The position numbers were made by a program, and so were the translations under genes. The notes under the pieces were generated by a model that saw only the letters and a program-made list of their open reading frames with translations, had not been told where the DNA came from and did no database searches. A stretch of DNA of 64,000 bases from Parelaphostrongylus tenuis (lineage: Eukaryota > Nematoda > Chromadorea > Rhabditida > Metastrongylidae). Location: the NCBI GenBank assembly GCA_019055375.1, contig JAHQIW010000499.1, positions 1-64,000 on the forward strand, given 5' to 3'. Of this stretch, positions 11,620-23,739 are shown one piece after another (the stretch's first letter is position 1; each line of letters begins with the position of its first letter).

Positions 11620-12090
11620 GCGGACACTAATCCTAGGCCTACCGAGCGTCTTAGAGACGGTGTAGCGATGAATCTAACGACAATCTGCTAAATGATGGGA
11701 GACGTCCCTGTACAAACAACTTGTATTGGAATATTCCCCTATCAGAGGCTTTATTTAAAAAGCACTTTTTGACAGGGATCTGTAAGAAGAATGCAAAGGT
11801 TTGCCAGAAGAATTCGTGCAAGAGAATGGGCGCAGGAATGGATGGAAAGAGATGCAGAACCAAAGTGGTGTAATAGTGCTTAGATGGATGGATAAAAGAG
11901 ACGGTAGAATGGTTCTCACAGCGCACGGCTCAACCATGAATCAGTAGGCGCGAGTTTGAGAAATCACAGATACTATGTATGCTTCGCGAATCTACCACGA
12001 CTTCCTACGTAAAATTAAACTCAAATAGCTCAAGATAGGCGTTTGCAGTGACTATATAGGGTTCGACGCTCCTATTCGGCCGACATCCAG
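11620..12090. other. Unassigned spacer between two duplicated blocks
   Basis: Nothing is recognised in this 470 bp. Overlapping minus-strand open frames (11651-11937) have no recognisable features. Confidence 0.35.
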
Positions 12091-12599
12091 CTGCGTTCTC
12101 AAAGAGCCATCAACCATACCACGACGACGTAGTCGTCCTCCTGAATGCTACCGGATGTTCGCAGAAGTTCGATAACGTGCTTGAGCCCCAAAAAAATCGG
12201 GGAAGTTTTTACGAGATGTAACATTGTAGCAAGTGGATGTGATTAGAATGCTTTTATACTTTTCCTCTAAACTGTACTTCTAAAAGGGCCAGGTATTTCA
12301 CATAGGGATTGTATATTCTAGGTGAGTATCATAATGTACATTGTAGTCTGTATTGGTCACAGATAGGTTTTTTAAGGTAAGAGGAGTGTCCTTTGCATCT
12401 GTCATAGCACTTTGTTGGATCCATGATCACAATGTTCTTTTTTTCCACTGTGCCGATCCCAGTACTTCCAATATTCAACCCGATCTTCGTCTTCTTCTTG
12501 AACGGTGTGAAATATTGGCTGACCGAGTCTCCTTGCAATCTGGCGGATAGATTAGCTGTGGCGTCCCATACGGCGCTGGTGCTGACTGCCAGAAAGAGT

Positions 12600-12908
12600 T
12601 AGGGGGTTGAGCACGGCTCCACGCCTATGGCAAACCTCCCAAAGGAGTTTTGCAATCTTTTCGGGAATTACATGATAATTTAGGCAGCGCAGACGGCCCA
12701 TGACTCTAGAGAGCAAGTGGTGTCGCAGAGGTCCGAGGACCTTAGACAGAAAATGGTCCAAGTGGCGAGGGCAGCTGTCACCAACCTCAACAGTCAGTTC
12801 GATCGTGGGGCATTATTCGAACGGTCGCTTGACTTCATCCGGAGCACTCTATCTCAAATCGTAATTGATCCATTATTGCTCTCTCCACACAATCTCGTTA
12901 TCGTGTAA
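12600..12908 (+). pseudogene. Conserved unrecognised coding-like segment, copy 1
   Basis: Both copies of block 2 keep an open frame here. The last 63 residues (12717-12908) include QKMVQVARAAVTNLNSQFDR and an IRSTLSQIVIDP end. Just upstream in the same frame is MANLPKEFCNLFGNYMII, followed by a stop shared with the other copy. The opposite strand is also open over part of this stretch (12552-12761), so the coding strand is not certain. I do not recognise the family. It is most likely a remnant of a protein carried by the duplicated element. Confidence 0.35.
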
Positions 12909-13154
12909 CTGACTGCTATCATAAGGTTGCGTTCATGCAGCTGACTGTCAGATGAACTCAATAAAATTGTGAGCGGAACATAGCGCTTCCGTCACTTAGG
13001 CTATGCTCGGCCCACCACCGCGGTTTCGAGTTCGGCCCATATATAATCAGTGGTGCCCCACTGCTAACACTAAACACTCACCCACTGGATCCCACCACTG
13101 GCTTGTTATTTCAGGACCGAAACAGGCTCCGCCTCCATGTCATGCTCCGTCCGT

Positions 13155-13275
13155 TACAATAACATCTTCATTCACAATAACACCGTCAGCTACAATAACA
13201 TCATCACTTACTATAACACCGTCACCTACAATAACACCACTTACCATAACACTGTCAGTCATGATAACATTCATA
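13155..13275. repeat. Minisatellite of ACAATAACA units
   Basis: Six to seven degenerate units of about 17-18 bp follow the pattern ACAATAACAYCNTCANYT. They give the Thr/Ile/Ser-rich end of the open frame at 13003-13305. The same array, almost unchanged, is in the second copy of the block at 60436-60555, so it predates the duplication. Confidence 0.65.
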
Positions 13276-13489
13276 GTATCGACATATGACGATACTTCTC
13301 ATTAATCGCCACTCACATTAACTTAGTCATATGTTCGCATAACGATATGTCGTAATCAAGTATATATTATTTTTGCGCTCTTGTTATAGTGATACATGTA
13401 TATTGTTGGTTGTTTGGTATAACCCATATGAAGAATTTGAACTTTGCGCTCTTGTCCGTTGAGAGACGCAAGTTGACAGCTGGTCAAAA

Positions 13490-13560
13490 CAACAAGACCG
13501 CTGAACCTTCACCACAACGCGTGTCGCAACGAGCATCACAACCACTCGGCCAAATTGTAT
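13490..13560 (-). mobile_element. SINE family C fragment
   Basis: On the minus strand GGCCGAGTGGTTGTGATGC matches the 5' end of SINE C. It is truncated after about 65 bp. A forward copy lies 75 bp downstream, so the two make an inverted pair that is also present at 60.8-61.1 kb. Confidence 0.5.
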
Positions 13561-13632
13561 TAGAATGTACAAAGTGGTTAAATAATGTACAATGTACAAA
13601 TCAGTTGTTTCGTTTGATGTTGCTATAATAAA

Positions 13633-13800
13633 TGGAGGCGCCGTGACCGAGTGGCTGTGAAGTTGGTCGCGGCGCACATAAAGCCGAGCTCCATACCTCA
13701 ACCCTCTCCGACAGTCAACAACAACGCCTTATGGGGCGCTATAGCTAAACTATCCTTAAGATTGCAAGGACGCTCGCCTAACCATCTACAACGATGAAGA
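13633..13800 (+). mobile_element. SINE family C copy
   Basis: It starts GGAGGCGCCGTGACCGAGTGG (A-box core CCGAGTGG), then GTCGCGGCGCAC, GCCGAGCTCC and a GTCAACAACAACGCCTTAT segment. The tail reads CAAGGACGCTCGCCTAACC. Its length of about 165 bp is the longest form seen in this family. Confidence 0.6.
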
Positions 13801-16081
13801 AGACGAAAAACGAAGTGAATGTTCGCAGTTGCTGGTATAACCCATAGAAAAAAACGCTGTGAAGATAGATCAATAAAGTGTCTAAAAGTGATATGACAAA
13901 TGGTTGATCCCAGAAGAAATATATTGAGTGAGACGTTTATAATAATAGCGTTATGTAAAACATGACTTAAAAACGTGCATTTTTTCGAAAAGTTGGAAAT
14001 GCGTTTTCTCAGAGTAGTAGCCTTCGTGTTGAAAAGTAACGATTTCTAAAACAACTGGGCGCTCTTTGGACTAGATTTGCGTTTACGGAAATTTCTCTAA
14101 TAAAAATCAACTTTCCTTTCTGTAGTCACGAGGCTTTTTATGGAATCAAAATCCTACCATAAGCATAGTAAATTCGCGTTGAGGTTGAAAGGGTGGGCTG
14201 ACTGCTGTGAAAGCAAGATGTTACCGTTCTTGGCAATGGCACAAATAGAAATTGTCTTTTCTGGAAGCCGTACTTGGCACTGAAATCTTCATTTTCCAAG
14301 GTTTCAAATGGCTTTTCTAGTGATAAAGCTCTTTCTGGAAGGGCCAAGGACTCGGGACTGATTCCACGGAAATCGATTGCATGTGACAGGAATGTTATTC
14401 AAGAACAAGGATTTCAAAGACAATCAGGTGTTCTTCCAACCGTAAAATTGAAAAATTGGACTCCGATTGCAAAAGGTTATCTTTTTTTCATTAATGAATC
14501 GTACTAGAAAATTTTGTACATAAAACAAAACTGGTGCTGAAATCAGAAATTTTCAAGCTATTGGCTGACTATAAAAATATGAACAAAATAAGAAAATATG
14601 TTTAATAACACTTGGAAATATGCTCCCATTTTTTTGCAAAATCATCGCTTTGCCCTTGGAAATTGTACGTTACAAAAAGGACTGAACTTCATTTTACCAA
14701 GATTATTCATACGGAAGTCTTCTTAGTGATAATGCATTTATTGCTAGAGTTGGTGCTTCTTTGAAGTCTAAATGAAATGGAATTTTTTGGATCGCGCACT
14801 AATCTTCGCAAACGTGCAGACGAGGTGCTCAGCTGAGGATCAAAATGATTTTTACCGTCCACATAAAGCGCCAATAGCATTTATCACAAAGAGCAGAAAG
14901 GAGACGTAAAGGCGTTCAGAGCGCCATTTGGAGAGCTGGTAAAAATGTCATTGCAGTTCTGAAGACTTCAATCGTCAGAAAATGATGTGGGCAAAAAGAT
15001 TATGCGCAATCAAAAAGTGAGAGTTTGAGACTTGCATATTTTCGTCTAACTAAGCTCGGGAACACGTTGGCAAATGCACGATCTTCACTAAGAGATCGAC
15101 TACAGTTTGCTTTCATAGAACAGATTTATTAAGAAAAATGTTTTACCAAGAAGATATAGTAATGAAAGGAATCAGAGCTTAGATAATTAGAGACAATCTC
15201 CGTGAAATTTCAATCATCGCTTCAATTTTTCTACATTTCTCACTTGAAGACTCATGAATAACGAAAAATAGAAAAAAAATAGTATCAGTGCTTGTGATGA
15301 CTCACTCATAAACGTAAAGATCAGAAGGGAACACCAGTTATCGACGCATAGACCGTGTGAAAAGTAAGTATGAAATGTCTAATGTCCTGTCAATAAACTC
15401 ACTTTTGTGCTTTGGAAGGCATGCTTTTTCCATGTTTTCCTTCTCCGCTTGATGTTTCGCCTTCTTGTGGTGCGATTATGGTGGAGCGGCTCCTCACAGA
15501 AGAGCTTTTGCGTGATCCTTAGCGTCACGCTGACACATCGCTCTTGTTAAGGTCTAAGTGAACCTCAATCAACTTCACACTTATGAATGAAATCTGAAAA
15601 TAAAAATTTACCGTTTTGTTGACATACATGGGGGCGGCTACTTTTGTCGAATTACACCAGTAGATGGGCCACACATGCAAAACAATCTTTGGCGATAGAG
15701 CGAAGTAACGCTTATCAAACAAAATTTAGGCGTAATATGAAAAGTGTAGCCCGCAAAGCCGCGTCACTGGCGCGTTAACCACGCGAAATATAAAGATTTT
15801 AATTAATGCTTATGGAGAGTTTTTCGCTATGATATATGAACGATCTTCTTCAGAGTAGTTTGGTCGTAAATATGCATTTATCAAAGCACTTAAAGAAAGA
15901 CTCAAGTGAGGAGGTTTGTTGTGAATAATTGAGCAAGAATTACTGAGAGCACAGCTTTTTCTTAAGCTGAATTGATTTTGAATCTGCAATTGTTAAGATG
16001 TTAGTTGATTGCAAGTATATCCAAGGGGAAGCCTTTTCGATTAAATAATAAACCAGTTTAAAAAGGTGAAATTTATAAAGT

Positions 16082-16330
16082 TCATGTGGTAGCGTGCATC
16101 TTGTGAGCAAATATGAAGGTTTTTTTTCTATCATATCGACAACCACTTACTAGACACATCAACTTGTTTACAATTTTAAATAGGAGTAGCGCATCTGTCA
16201 GAGACAGGGACACTGAAGTTCGCATCTGCTGATAAATTACTGGAATCAAAACAATTAACACCAGATTTATCCACAAGATATCACTAAAATTGCTTAACAA
16301 CATTATTCAAGGTATGCACCATCAGCCTTA
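16082..16330 (-). pseudogene. ORF-like repeated segment, copy 1
   Basis: The minus-strand translation gives GRACRNELRLMVHTLNNVVK, a stop-containing stretch, then VDKSGVNCFDSSNLSADANF. The same segment is open in the copy at 63437-63649 and partly open at 23599-23724 on the plus strand. Three copies keep a similar protein reading, but nucleotide changes are not clearly concentrated at third codon positions. It may be coding or just a repeat. No family is recognised. It abuts the hammerhead motif at 16348. Confidence 0.35.
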
Positions 16331-16347
16331 ACTCATTTCTACAAGCT

Positions 16348-16392
16348 CTGCCCAGCTGACGAGATCGCAAGTTCGAAACACGTGTATCGGTC
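16348..16392 (+). ncRNA. Type I hammerhead ribozyme motif, block 2 copy 1
   Basis: The intact core CTGACGA (16356-16362) is followed by stem II GATC-GCAA-GTTC, with one U-U mismatch and a GNRA tetraloop. GAAA (16375-16378), a minimal stem III CACGTG and TA at the cleavage position come next, then TCGG. Stem I pairs CCCAG with TCGG through one A-C mismatch. Downstream, about 190 bp present in the paralog at 63.69 kb is missing, including the conserved arm, so this copy is truncated on its 3' side. Confidence 0.65.
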
Positions 16393-16599
16393 GTTTTTGT
16401 AGGTTTTAGTAGCCTTGAACCAGCGGCAGGGCATAATGTTTTCTACTCCATACGCCCTTGAGACATTGCTTAGTCAGTAAAAACGACGAGGGCAAGAACT
16501 GGTAACCTAGCACGCCCTTCATTGATTTTGTGTTCATTTGTGATAACACCAAAATTTTGCGTGATCTCGATAGGAGCCTGTACGAGTTCAAAAATCAGC

Positions 16600-18280
16600 A
16601 CACATTCTTCATCACACTTTCACAATTTTAGAAATTTCCAAGAGTTTTATTTTGAAGCTTTTTATCATTCTTAATCAATTCGTTCTCGTTGATTCTTTTT
16701 AGTAGGCTTAATTTTAATGAATGGACATTAAGCTGTCCAGCAACTATTTCTGCATTCAAAAAGTTGAGAAAGTTCAACAGTAAATTACTTAGGCTCTTAA
16801 TGTACTTGTAAGAATGGTAAGAATGTTAAGAATCGTAATACTGGCAGACACAGCAAGAATTGACCCGATCAATAATTATTGAGTCTTTGTAATACCCATA
16901 TCAGGTTCTGTTCAAGAAGTCATTTTGATAAGATTATTTGAAATCTGACTACAATAATTCTATTTTCAGTACCTGAAAGATAACGGTTCTTTTTTTGAAT
17001 GACTCTGACTGTCCTGTACCATTAATTGAAGAGCAGTCCTCCCGATAGGGAATAAACCGTAACAAATGATTTCTTAAGTCTAGAATAGCTTGCTAGTAGT
17101 AATAAACTGCTTTGCTTGAAAACTATTCTGCTTGTGAACCATTGTGATTATGACAATGTTTGAAAGTGCTGAGAGTTGCTCCTTTATGTAAGAGAAACGA
17201 TAATTTCCATAGACATATTTGCGTTTCATAACTTTTCAAGAAAACTTGCTACAACAGTAGTATTGTGTTCAACCCGCAGTAAAGTGGGTTTAAAAAAGCT
17301 CTACGCAAAACAAAATGATCTCGTCAAAGCATCAAAGGAAAACGAGAGAGTGCTGAACGCAATCGGAACCTACACAGGAGTTATGGAGCTGGCACTAACG
17401 AAGCTAACAATCGAGTCAAGGTAACCGGAAAAATTGCGAGCGGTCTTATTTAAAATTAAAGCTAGATGATGATTAAAACAATGACTGCAACATCTTAACT
17501 TTATCTCCCTCTCGCCTGCAATACCGACGACCATAATGAAAAAAATTTTTGCTATGCAGAAGGGTGTTAAACTCTTGTATGTGGGGAAACAGATACGCAC
17601 TTGGACTAGTAAGCTTAAAGTAGTTGGAGAAAAATGAGAAAGCATTGGTTACTGAGTATTCAGTGCAAATGCTCTTTATGAAATCCATCACTTTCATGCA
17701 ATAAATAAGTATTGGTGATTACTGTATTATAGATGAATTCAGCTTTTCTCAGTTAGAAAAATGTTTATGCTCTTGGTCTATAAGCGCTATTTACCTTGAC
17801 ATAGATATTATCCTATCAAAAGAGTCTATTCTAATAGCAAAACCACCCTTACAGTTATGGGATACTCTTCTAGACACCGTTACAGTTATGTTTAGTGTGC
17901 TTCTGATTGGCACCAAGTTGACAGCGGTTATTCTTTTACATTCGCCTTCTGTAGTAGCCTCTGTTGTGGACAGGTGAACATAGGCATTTTTGAATTACAT
18001 GGAACCTTTTTGATAGTACCTTCAAACGTTCCATCAATAAAATCCATAGAACTGAAAAAGAAATCGAAATAGCTCAATTTGTCAATATTGGGTAAAGAGG
18101 TATAGCATTTCACCACTGCTCAACAAAGCCGTTAACAAAGTATTCGCTTTCATTTTTATATATCCTATAACTGTCAGCGTGACTGCGTTCATTACCGATA
18201 TCTGCATACCACTCCAAAGCGTTGACTGCTGATTGCTGACCACATCGATACGTTGTAATGATGAAAGAGGGATGGCAGAA
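16600..18280. other. Unassigned sequence with one coding-like stretch
   Basis: No recognisable repeats. The frame at 17260-17424 is locally Lys/Glu-rich (KKLYAKQNDLVKASKENERV and onward), which would suit a coiled coil and resembles gag-like sequence. It ends at a stop and no domain can be named. An apparent continuation after the stop (PEKLRAVLFKIKAR) hints at a decayed frame. Confidence 0.3.
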
Positions 18281-18283
18281 CAG

Positions 18284-18400
18284 GAGCTCCTGTAGTGCAC
18301 TGGTTAGGAGTCGATTGTGGAAAAGTGAGGCACGAGTTCAGATGCCGCGCGAGGCTCGGTTTTTGCACATTACTTACATTACTGAAAGCACGAATAATAG
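18284..18400 (+). mobile_element. SINE family B-like fragment
   Basis: GTAGTGCACTGGTTAGGAG resembles an A box, GAGTTCAGATGCCGC resembles a decayed B box, and the tail TTTTTGCACATTACTTACATTA matches the tails of the SINE B copies at 48.4 and 38.8 kb. Confidence 0.5.
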
Positions 18401-18535
18401 TAATGATCATTAAATGTTGTTTGACATGCTGCTCCAAACTAAGTTGCTGTGTCTAAAAACTTAGAAAAAAGTTTGCGTTATGTTCGCAACTCAAAAAAGT
18501 TTTGTGCTGTTTACTATCATAGCAACAAAAGAGCG

Positions 18536-18830
18536 TGTGAAGCAAGTGGTCAAAGGTGTTTTGCGACACACATGGTCGAATAGTCGACGGTTATGGTTCG
18601 ATTCCGCGCTTACGGCTGACCCAGCTTTCTGTTGCTCCGGAGTCGTCAGTTGGTACTTGACTTACCTGGAAGTATAGCAGCACTGTCTTGATACTTCAGT
18701 ACGCCACGCGAATTATTGTAAAGGCCAGATATGCACTGGATCACCTCAAACGAAGCTATAAATTGAACGAATGCATGGCACATCCCTAAGGGATTGATCA
18801 GTGCCAAAAGCTTTATTACTTATCTTCCTA
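18536..18830 (+). mobile_element. SINE family A copy
   Basis: This is a forward copy starting TGTGAAGCAAGTGGTCAAAGG (diverged A box) with GGTTCGATTCC, the best B box in the family (18595-18605). The body includes AAAGGCCAGATATGCAC and the tail GTGCCAAAAGCTTTATTACT. It is more diverged than the copies at 4.6 and 9.9 kb. The downstream sequence is unassigned. Confidence 0.7.
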
Positions 18831-21800
18831 TCTTAGCATAGTGCTAATGTACTTGCCTGCCAAGAAAGAATTTTGGCTGGTCTTTCTTAAGTCACTGCCT
18901 TGTGAGACTCCATGATCACTTCTGTCTACACGTTCCTTGTATGAGCACTATAGTTTCCATAAACGATTACAGAGTCCTTTGAATTTCACTTTTAACATTT
19001 GCCTTTATCTGACCTGCAGCTTTTTTCTTCCAGTTTTTCTTTCTGTCACCTGAATAATACTGCGATTGCCTCAAAAAGCTCAGGGGACTTATGGAGATTT
19101 TAGACTGATTTTGGTACAAATGGATTTCGCGCTCCAGCAACACGTTTTAGCAACGCTCCGCAACGTGTTAAACACAACCACGGAAACCCCATGCTCTATG
19201 CTTTCAGGAAATTCACCCACTTCCCTGCGCTTATGTGATTTTTTGTCATAATCCACAGCAAGAAGTTTTGTGCTTAGGTGTGACACCGTCGTTAGTACTG
19301 ATTTGCGTACTGTTTAATTTTCTGCAATGCCGTCTCAATTTTATGCGTCATTGTGCTCATCAATCTTCAATTTTGCTCAGTGCGATGGATATCGTATCTG
19401 GATTGGTCATATTCCATGCATGAAGACTGGCTGAACGCTCCAGCTAGCATAACTATACCGTGGCTTTGAATCGCTAAAGAATCTAAGCATCAACACAGAA
19501 CATAGGAGCAAAACTTGAAACTCAAAATGGTTTTGAACATGCGATAATCTCTTTCGGGAGCTCACAACAGCGAGGGCTTTGGTGGTTCAGTGTGTAACAT
19601 TTGCGCTCCGTGAGATCCTTGCAAGAAAAAAACGGTTTATGTTTCTCTAGGCTAGAACCACTGACCACACTGATCGTCGGCCTGACAACTATATTCGCAA
19701 ATTTCGACGTAATACAACAAGTGGCTCTCGATACATCATAAATGAAGATGTAAAATTAGGTGTTGATTTTGTTGAAGGACTGTAATAACAATAAACCACT
19801 CAAACAGTAGCTTTTCTTTTAGATTCACTTCAAAATTGACATATCAACGTTGGTTGTCATGTGCAGTGGAATCGGAATAAAAGCAGTTGCGGAATATTTA
19901 GCATGCTGGTTACCTAATTGTCCTAAGTGAGCCAAGCGCAGTGATTCAAAGACACCCCGCGACAATCATGCTTCGTATCTCTTCCGAGGTCGCAAAAATG
20001 TTACTATAAATCTTCCACTATTCCATTTTTTGAAAGCACCTTTGACGATGTTTAGAAAAGTTTTAGCAAAGGCATACCGCGACAATGGAAAGTTTTGCAT
20101 TCAACAACATTCACAATTATTTTCTCAATATTTTGTGTTATACGTATAGCTAAAAAAATAAACAAAAAATAAGCAAGGATTATTTGTAATAGGCTTAGAT
20201 TTTTTCGGACGGAGAAGAAGATAGCATCAGGCCAAGATGTCGTGACGTGAATGATCAACATACATTCAGCACACATTTAACAAATCAGAGCAGCAATTCA
20301 CATATGATTTTCTTACGATTTGCAGAGAGCATTGGAATTACATGTATCCATACCATATCATTTTCAATTTTAACCAAGACATAAATCTCTATTCAAAAAG
20401 CATTATATGAGGGACGGATCTTTGTGCAGCTTTGAGTCTTCTAGATCGTGTCCGAATGAAATCAGTAAGATTCGTTAACTTTGCCTACGCTTACAAGACG
20501 AACCATTTTTTCATCATTCGTGATAGATGTCCAAGTTCTGCAATCTATTGATTGAACGTTTTAGTATTATTCATTCTGTGTCATTCGCGACTTAGTAACG
20601 TCAGTTCTGTTCTGGCAATCGACCAACGAAGTGATTGTACCACCAATCTTGATGCACAAGCCGGTGCCTACATTGGAGAACGATGTTGGAAATACGCTGA
20701 TCCTATTGGTGCTGAATTAGTTAGGTATGCTTCATATGAATACCCACACTAATTAGAGTATAAATTTCATACTGGAATTTCGCAACTACATATCCCACTA
20801 AAGCATTCTGCGACATTTTTTTTGATAAGCAGCTGGGAGGTTATCAACAGTAGTATTGATTTCATACAATAACACAGTGCTATAATAGTACAGTGGATGA
20901 GGTCTCGACTGTTTCATCTTTTCGAGAGCCGTGAAGAGTCAATTTGGCGTGCAAATTACTCACTCAAACACTTTCAAAATCACAGCAGACAAAACTCAGT
21001 ATATGGACGTTCATTCACTATTCAAATTGTGTCAAGGTTAATATGAAGTCAGTCCTGAGAGTTGTCACATTGATGACATTCATGAAGAGGCGACATCGTA
21101 AAGCAGTAGCCGATATCAACACACAATATGTTGAAAGAGCTTTGCAAAAGTGTATGCTGCACAGTAAATATAGTGACTGATCGCAGCGGATAAAATAATC
21201 TAGTTGCTCGATCAACAGTTTGTTTGTAATTCTGAGGTTGCCACTTTGCCACTTTGCTAATCTATAATTGATCCAATAGCTTGCAGTGTTATACAAAAAT
21301 TCGAACTCTGAGCAGGAGTTGGCCTCACTGCACTACCTGGCTCCATTTCTGCTACGACTCTTTCTGCGATACAATGTATGCATGAAACGTGGTTACAATT
21401 TTTGCAAGAGGTTAAAAATTTTACATGACACTCGACATTATTGATATGCAGTTACGACATCATATGCTGCTAAAGACAAGGTTAAATATAAAATCTGGGC
21501 AATTATTACAACTGATTATTCATTTCAGAGGATTCATCAGCATTGCGCGGTTACCCATTATCAAAGAACAAATGCCGTTGTTGATTGGCAGATCTGCAAA
21601 TCCTCAATTCATGGATGGTATAATTGATTTAGGCTGCGTCTATGCATAATCAAAGGCTGTTATCTCAAATTACATCAATACTTTGATCACATTTTCTTAG
21701 TCAAGCAATATACCAACTTGCCACTACTGAATTTTGTGCAATCAGTGAAAGTCTTCTATGTGATCCGATTTCACTGTAATTTCCAGTTGAGGTATTGTCT

Positions 21801-23120
21801 TAAAATCCGACACTTTTAATTGTATCACTGTTTTTCTGTAGGGTTGTCATCAATCACGACGATCGTATCAAACACCTGGAGACCGTATATGTTTATCACT
21901 TCGACGCCAATTTTCTTGTCAAATTACACGTGATCGGTTGCTTCTTCTCCGCGACTGGTGTTTTTCTTTCAATGCTATCTTAATGAAAAGTAGGATTGTC
22001 CCAGTTTCACTAAACATTTCTTCAATCTGTGGTTGTCTTGTTCTTATAATTACTAGGATATTATTAAATTTCCAAAATTACTGTTAGAATGGATTGTTTG
22101 AATGACCTCTCCTACGTAGACAATTGATCATAGAACATTGAAAGTCTGACCAGTCAAATATCGAACACCGAATGGCAGTTAGTTACAGAGATCTCTGCAC
22201 ATCCTGGATTCTGAATTAACCTTTTTCAGGGGCAGCAAAGTGTATGGTTAGAAAAAACATGTAGTTACACATATATCTTTGGTTCGACCATGCCTGAAAC
22301 CAATCAACCTTTCCATCATTCTCCTGTCTGCAAATCAGCCACAGATTTCTTTTCGCAGAACCTAGAAAACCGGCCAGTGTTTACAGTGTAGACTGGAAAA
22401 TCTTTCACTGGAGCAAACCTAAATTCGCTTACTTCATTGAAAAAGCAGTCGACAGTGGAGCAGTGCAAGTCATTGTTATAGATAGATAAGTATTCAATCA
22501 TCTCCGAGATTCTCAACTAAAATGAATCCATAGCCGTGTTTCTAAGGAATAGATTACTACCGGCCTCCTATTTCCTGTTGGTTTCCGCGTTAAGTCATCC
22601 GCATTTGTTGAACGGTCTTGAATGTTTCGAAACCCAGCTATTCTTCTTATGAACACTGTCACGTAATCGATGAGTGGATCAAAAGCTGAGCAAACATTAG
22701 CACTAAGTTTATAGTTTTCAGGTGATGGATCGTGAATCAAGCTCGGAGAAGCGAACGACGTCTTTGAAACGCTTCACGTGAAACTCGAGCAACATGGGTA
22801 TTTGTGGTATTAGTTGACTGCAGAATATATTTATACGTCAGTGTTTCATTCATTTTATTGATTCTTTAACATACCCTAGCAATATAGGATGCTCACTTAT
22901 TATACTATATCGATTGTTGCCGGTGAAAATCCACTAATCGTTGTTGTTTTGGTACGTGAAGAAACTTCGACGTGAAACAGAAAACATTCTTTTCTCCATG
23001 CTCGGCAAACACTCATAATAGAGCAAGAAGTATGTCGTGACAAAATCTTCCTTCAGAGATAGGATAAGTTTAGCTAGTCCATGGGAGCAAAACAAAACTA
23101 CATAGTCATCGAGCTTGTGA
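18831..23120. other. 4.3 kb without recognisable genes or repeats
   Basis: Many short open frames exist on both strands, none over 92 residues and none with a domain I can name. A TTAACC end followed by TTTTTCAGGGGCAGC near 22218 resembles the MITE terminus at 856 but has no identified partner. The minus-strand frame at 22513-22740 and the plus-strand frame at 20630-20752 have protein-like composition, but no homology or splice evidence supports them. This is the largest unexplained stretch and the likeliest place for unrecognised exons. Confidence 0.35.
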
Positions 23121-23249
23121 ATTCACTTGCGAAATCTTCACGTAAGGCAAGTGCAACATCAGAAAAAAATTTTGAGAGACTTTTGTGAGCAAACATTGGG
23201 TCTTCTCGCAAGTTTTCGCACTAGAGCAATAAACTCCAAATTCATTAAC

Positions 23250-23725
23250 GAGAAGCAATCAAAATCGCTCAACAACACTATTCAAAGTGTGCGTCATCAA
23301 CTTGAATATATTTCTGCCATCTCTCAGACAACATATCAATGCCATTTTATGCATAATTTTCTGAGCTACATTAGTATCAAATTTTTTCCATACTTGACGC
23401 ATCATAGCCGTTCGACGGAGTCTTTATCGCTGTTTGCTGCTCTACGAGTACTAGTTGGGATGAGGTGCACAAGCCGCCTTCGAAAACATCAATCGTGCAA
23501 ACTTTCAAGAATCTGTGTCCAGACGAGCAGAGCTTCGGCTCTTAGCTGAGTTTCGCTATGGCGCCATGCGGTCATGGTGCGGCAAATATGAACCATTATC
23601 GGATTGTTGTCTAAGAGGTTGTAGAAATGAGTTGAGGCTGATGATGCATACGTTTAATAATGTTGTTAAGCAGCTTTATTTATCTCTTGTAGATAAATCT
23701 GGTGTTCATTGTTTTAATGTCTGAA
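23250..23725. repeat. Inverted repeat with ORF-like arms
   Basis: CTCAACAACACTATTCAAAG on the plus strand (23250-23325) is repeated in inverse at 23600-23725. Both arms match the segment next to the hammerheads at 16.3 and 63.6 kb. The right arm reads CRNELRLMMHTFNNVVKQLY and then SLVDKSGVHCFN on the plus strand. The arms stop at the point where the hammerhead begins in the other copies, and no hammerhead is present here. The 140-residue frame at 23127-23549 crosses the left arm and is not supported as a gene. Confidence 0.5.
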
Positions 23726-23739
23726 CTATGAGATGTCTA

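Larger units (their letters stand above)
7064..11620. repeat. Large duplicated block 1, copy 1
   Basis: Sequence from about 7066 to 11615 matches 32254-36460 in the same orientation, at roughly nine identical positions in ten by eye, with scattered indels. The block carries family F repeat sequence (8.1-8.8 kb), a decayed PLE endonuclease with tail (8.9-9.43 kb), a SINE C copy (10.5 kb) and unassigned sequence. Its left edge abuts an RTE 3' end. Because old nested repeats are shared in the same order, this is a segmental duplication or a large composite element and not two independent sets of insertions. Confidence 0.8.
12090..16600. repeat. Large duplicated block 2, copy 1
   Basis: From about 12092 (TGCGTTCTCAAA) the sequence matches 59370 onward in the same orientation. 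It continues to at least 16510, where the other copy reaches the window end. Identity is roughly nine in ten by eye, and long stretches near 15.0-15.4 kb are nearly identical. Shared contents, in order, are an unrecognised conserved open segment, a minisatellite, two opposed SINE C copies, an unassigned AT-rich stretch, an ORF-like minus-strand segment and a hammerhead motif. Confidence 0.85.

Noticed and set aside
13003..13305. 100-residue Thr/Pro-rich frame conserved in both copies of block 2
   Set aside because: Most of it is the minisatellite translated; conservation is explained by the recent block duplication.
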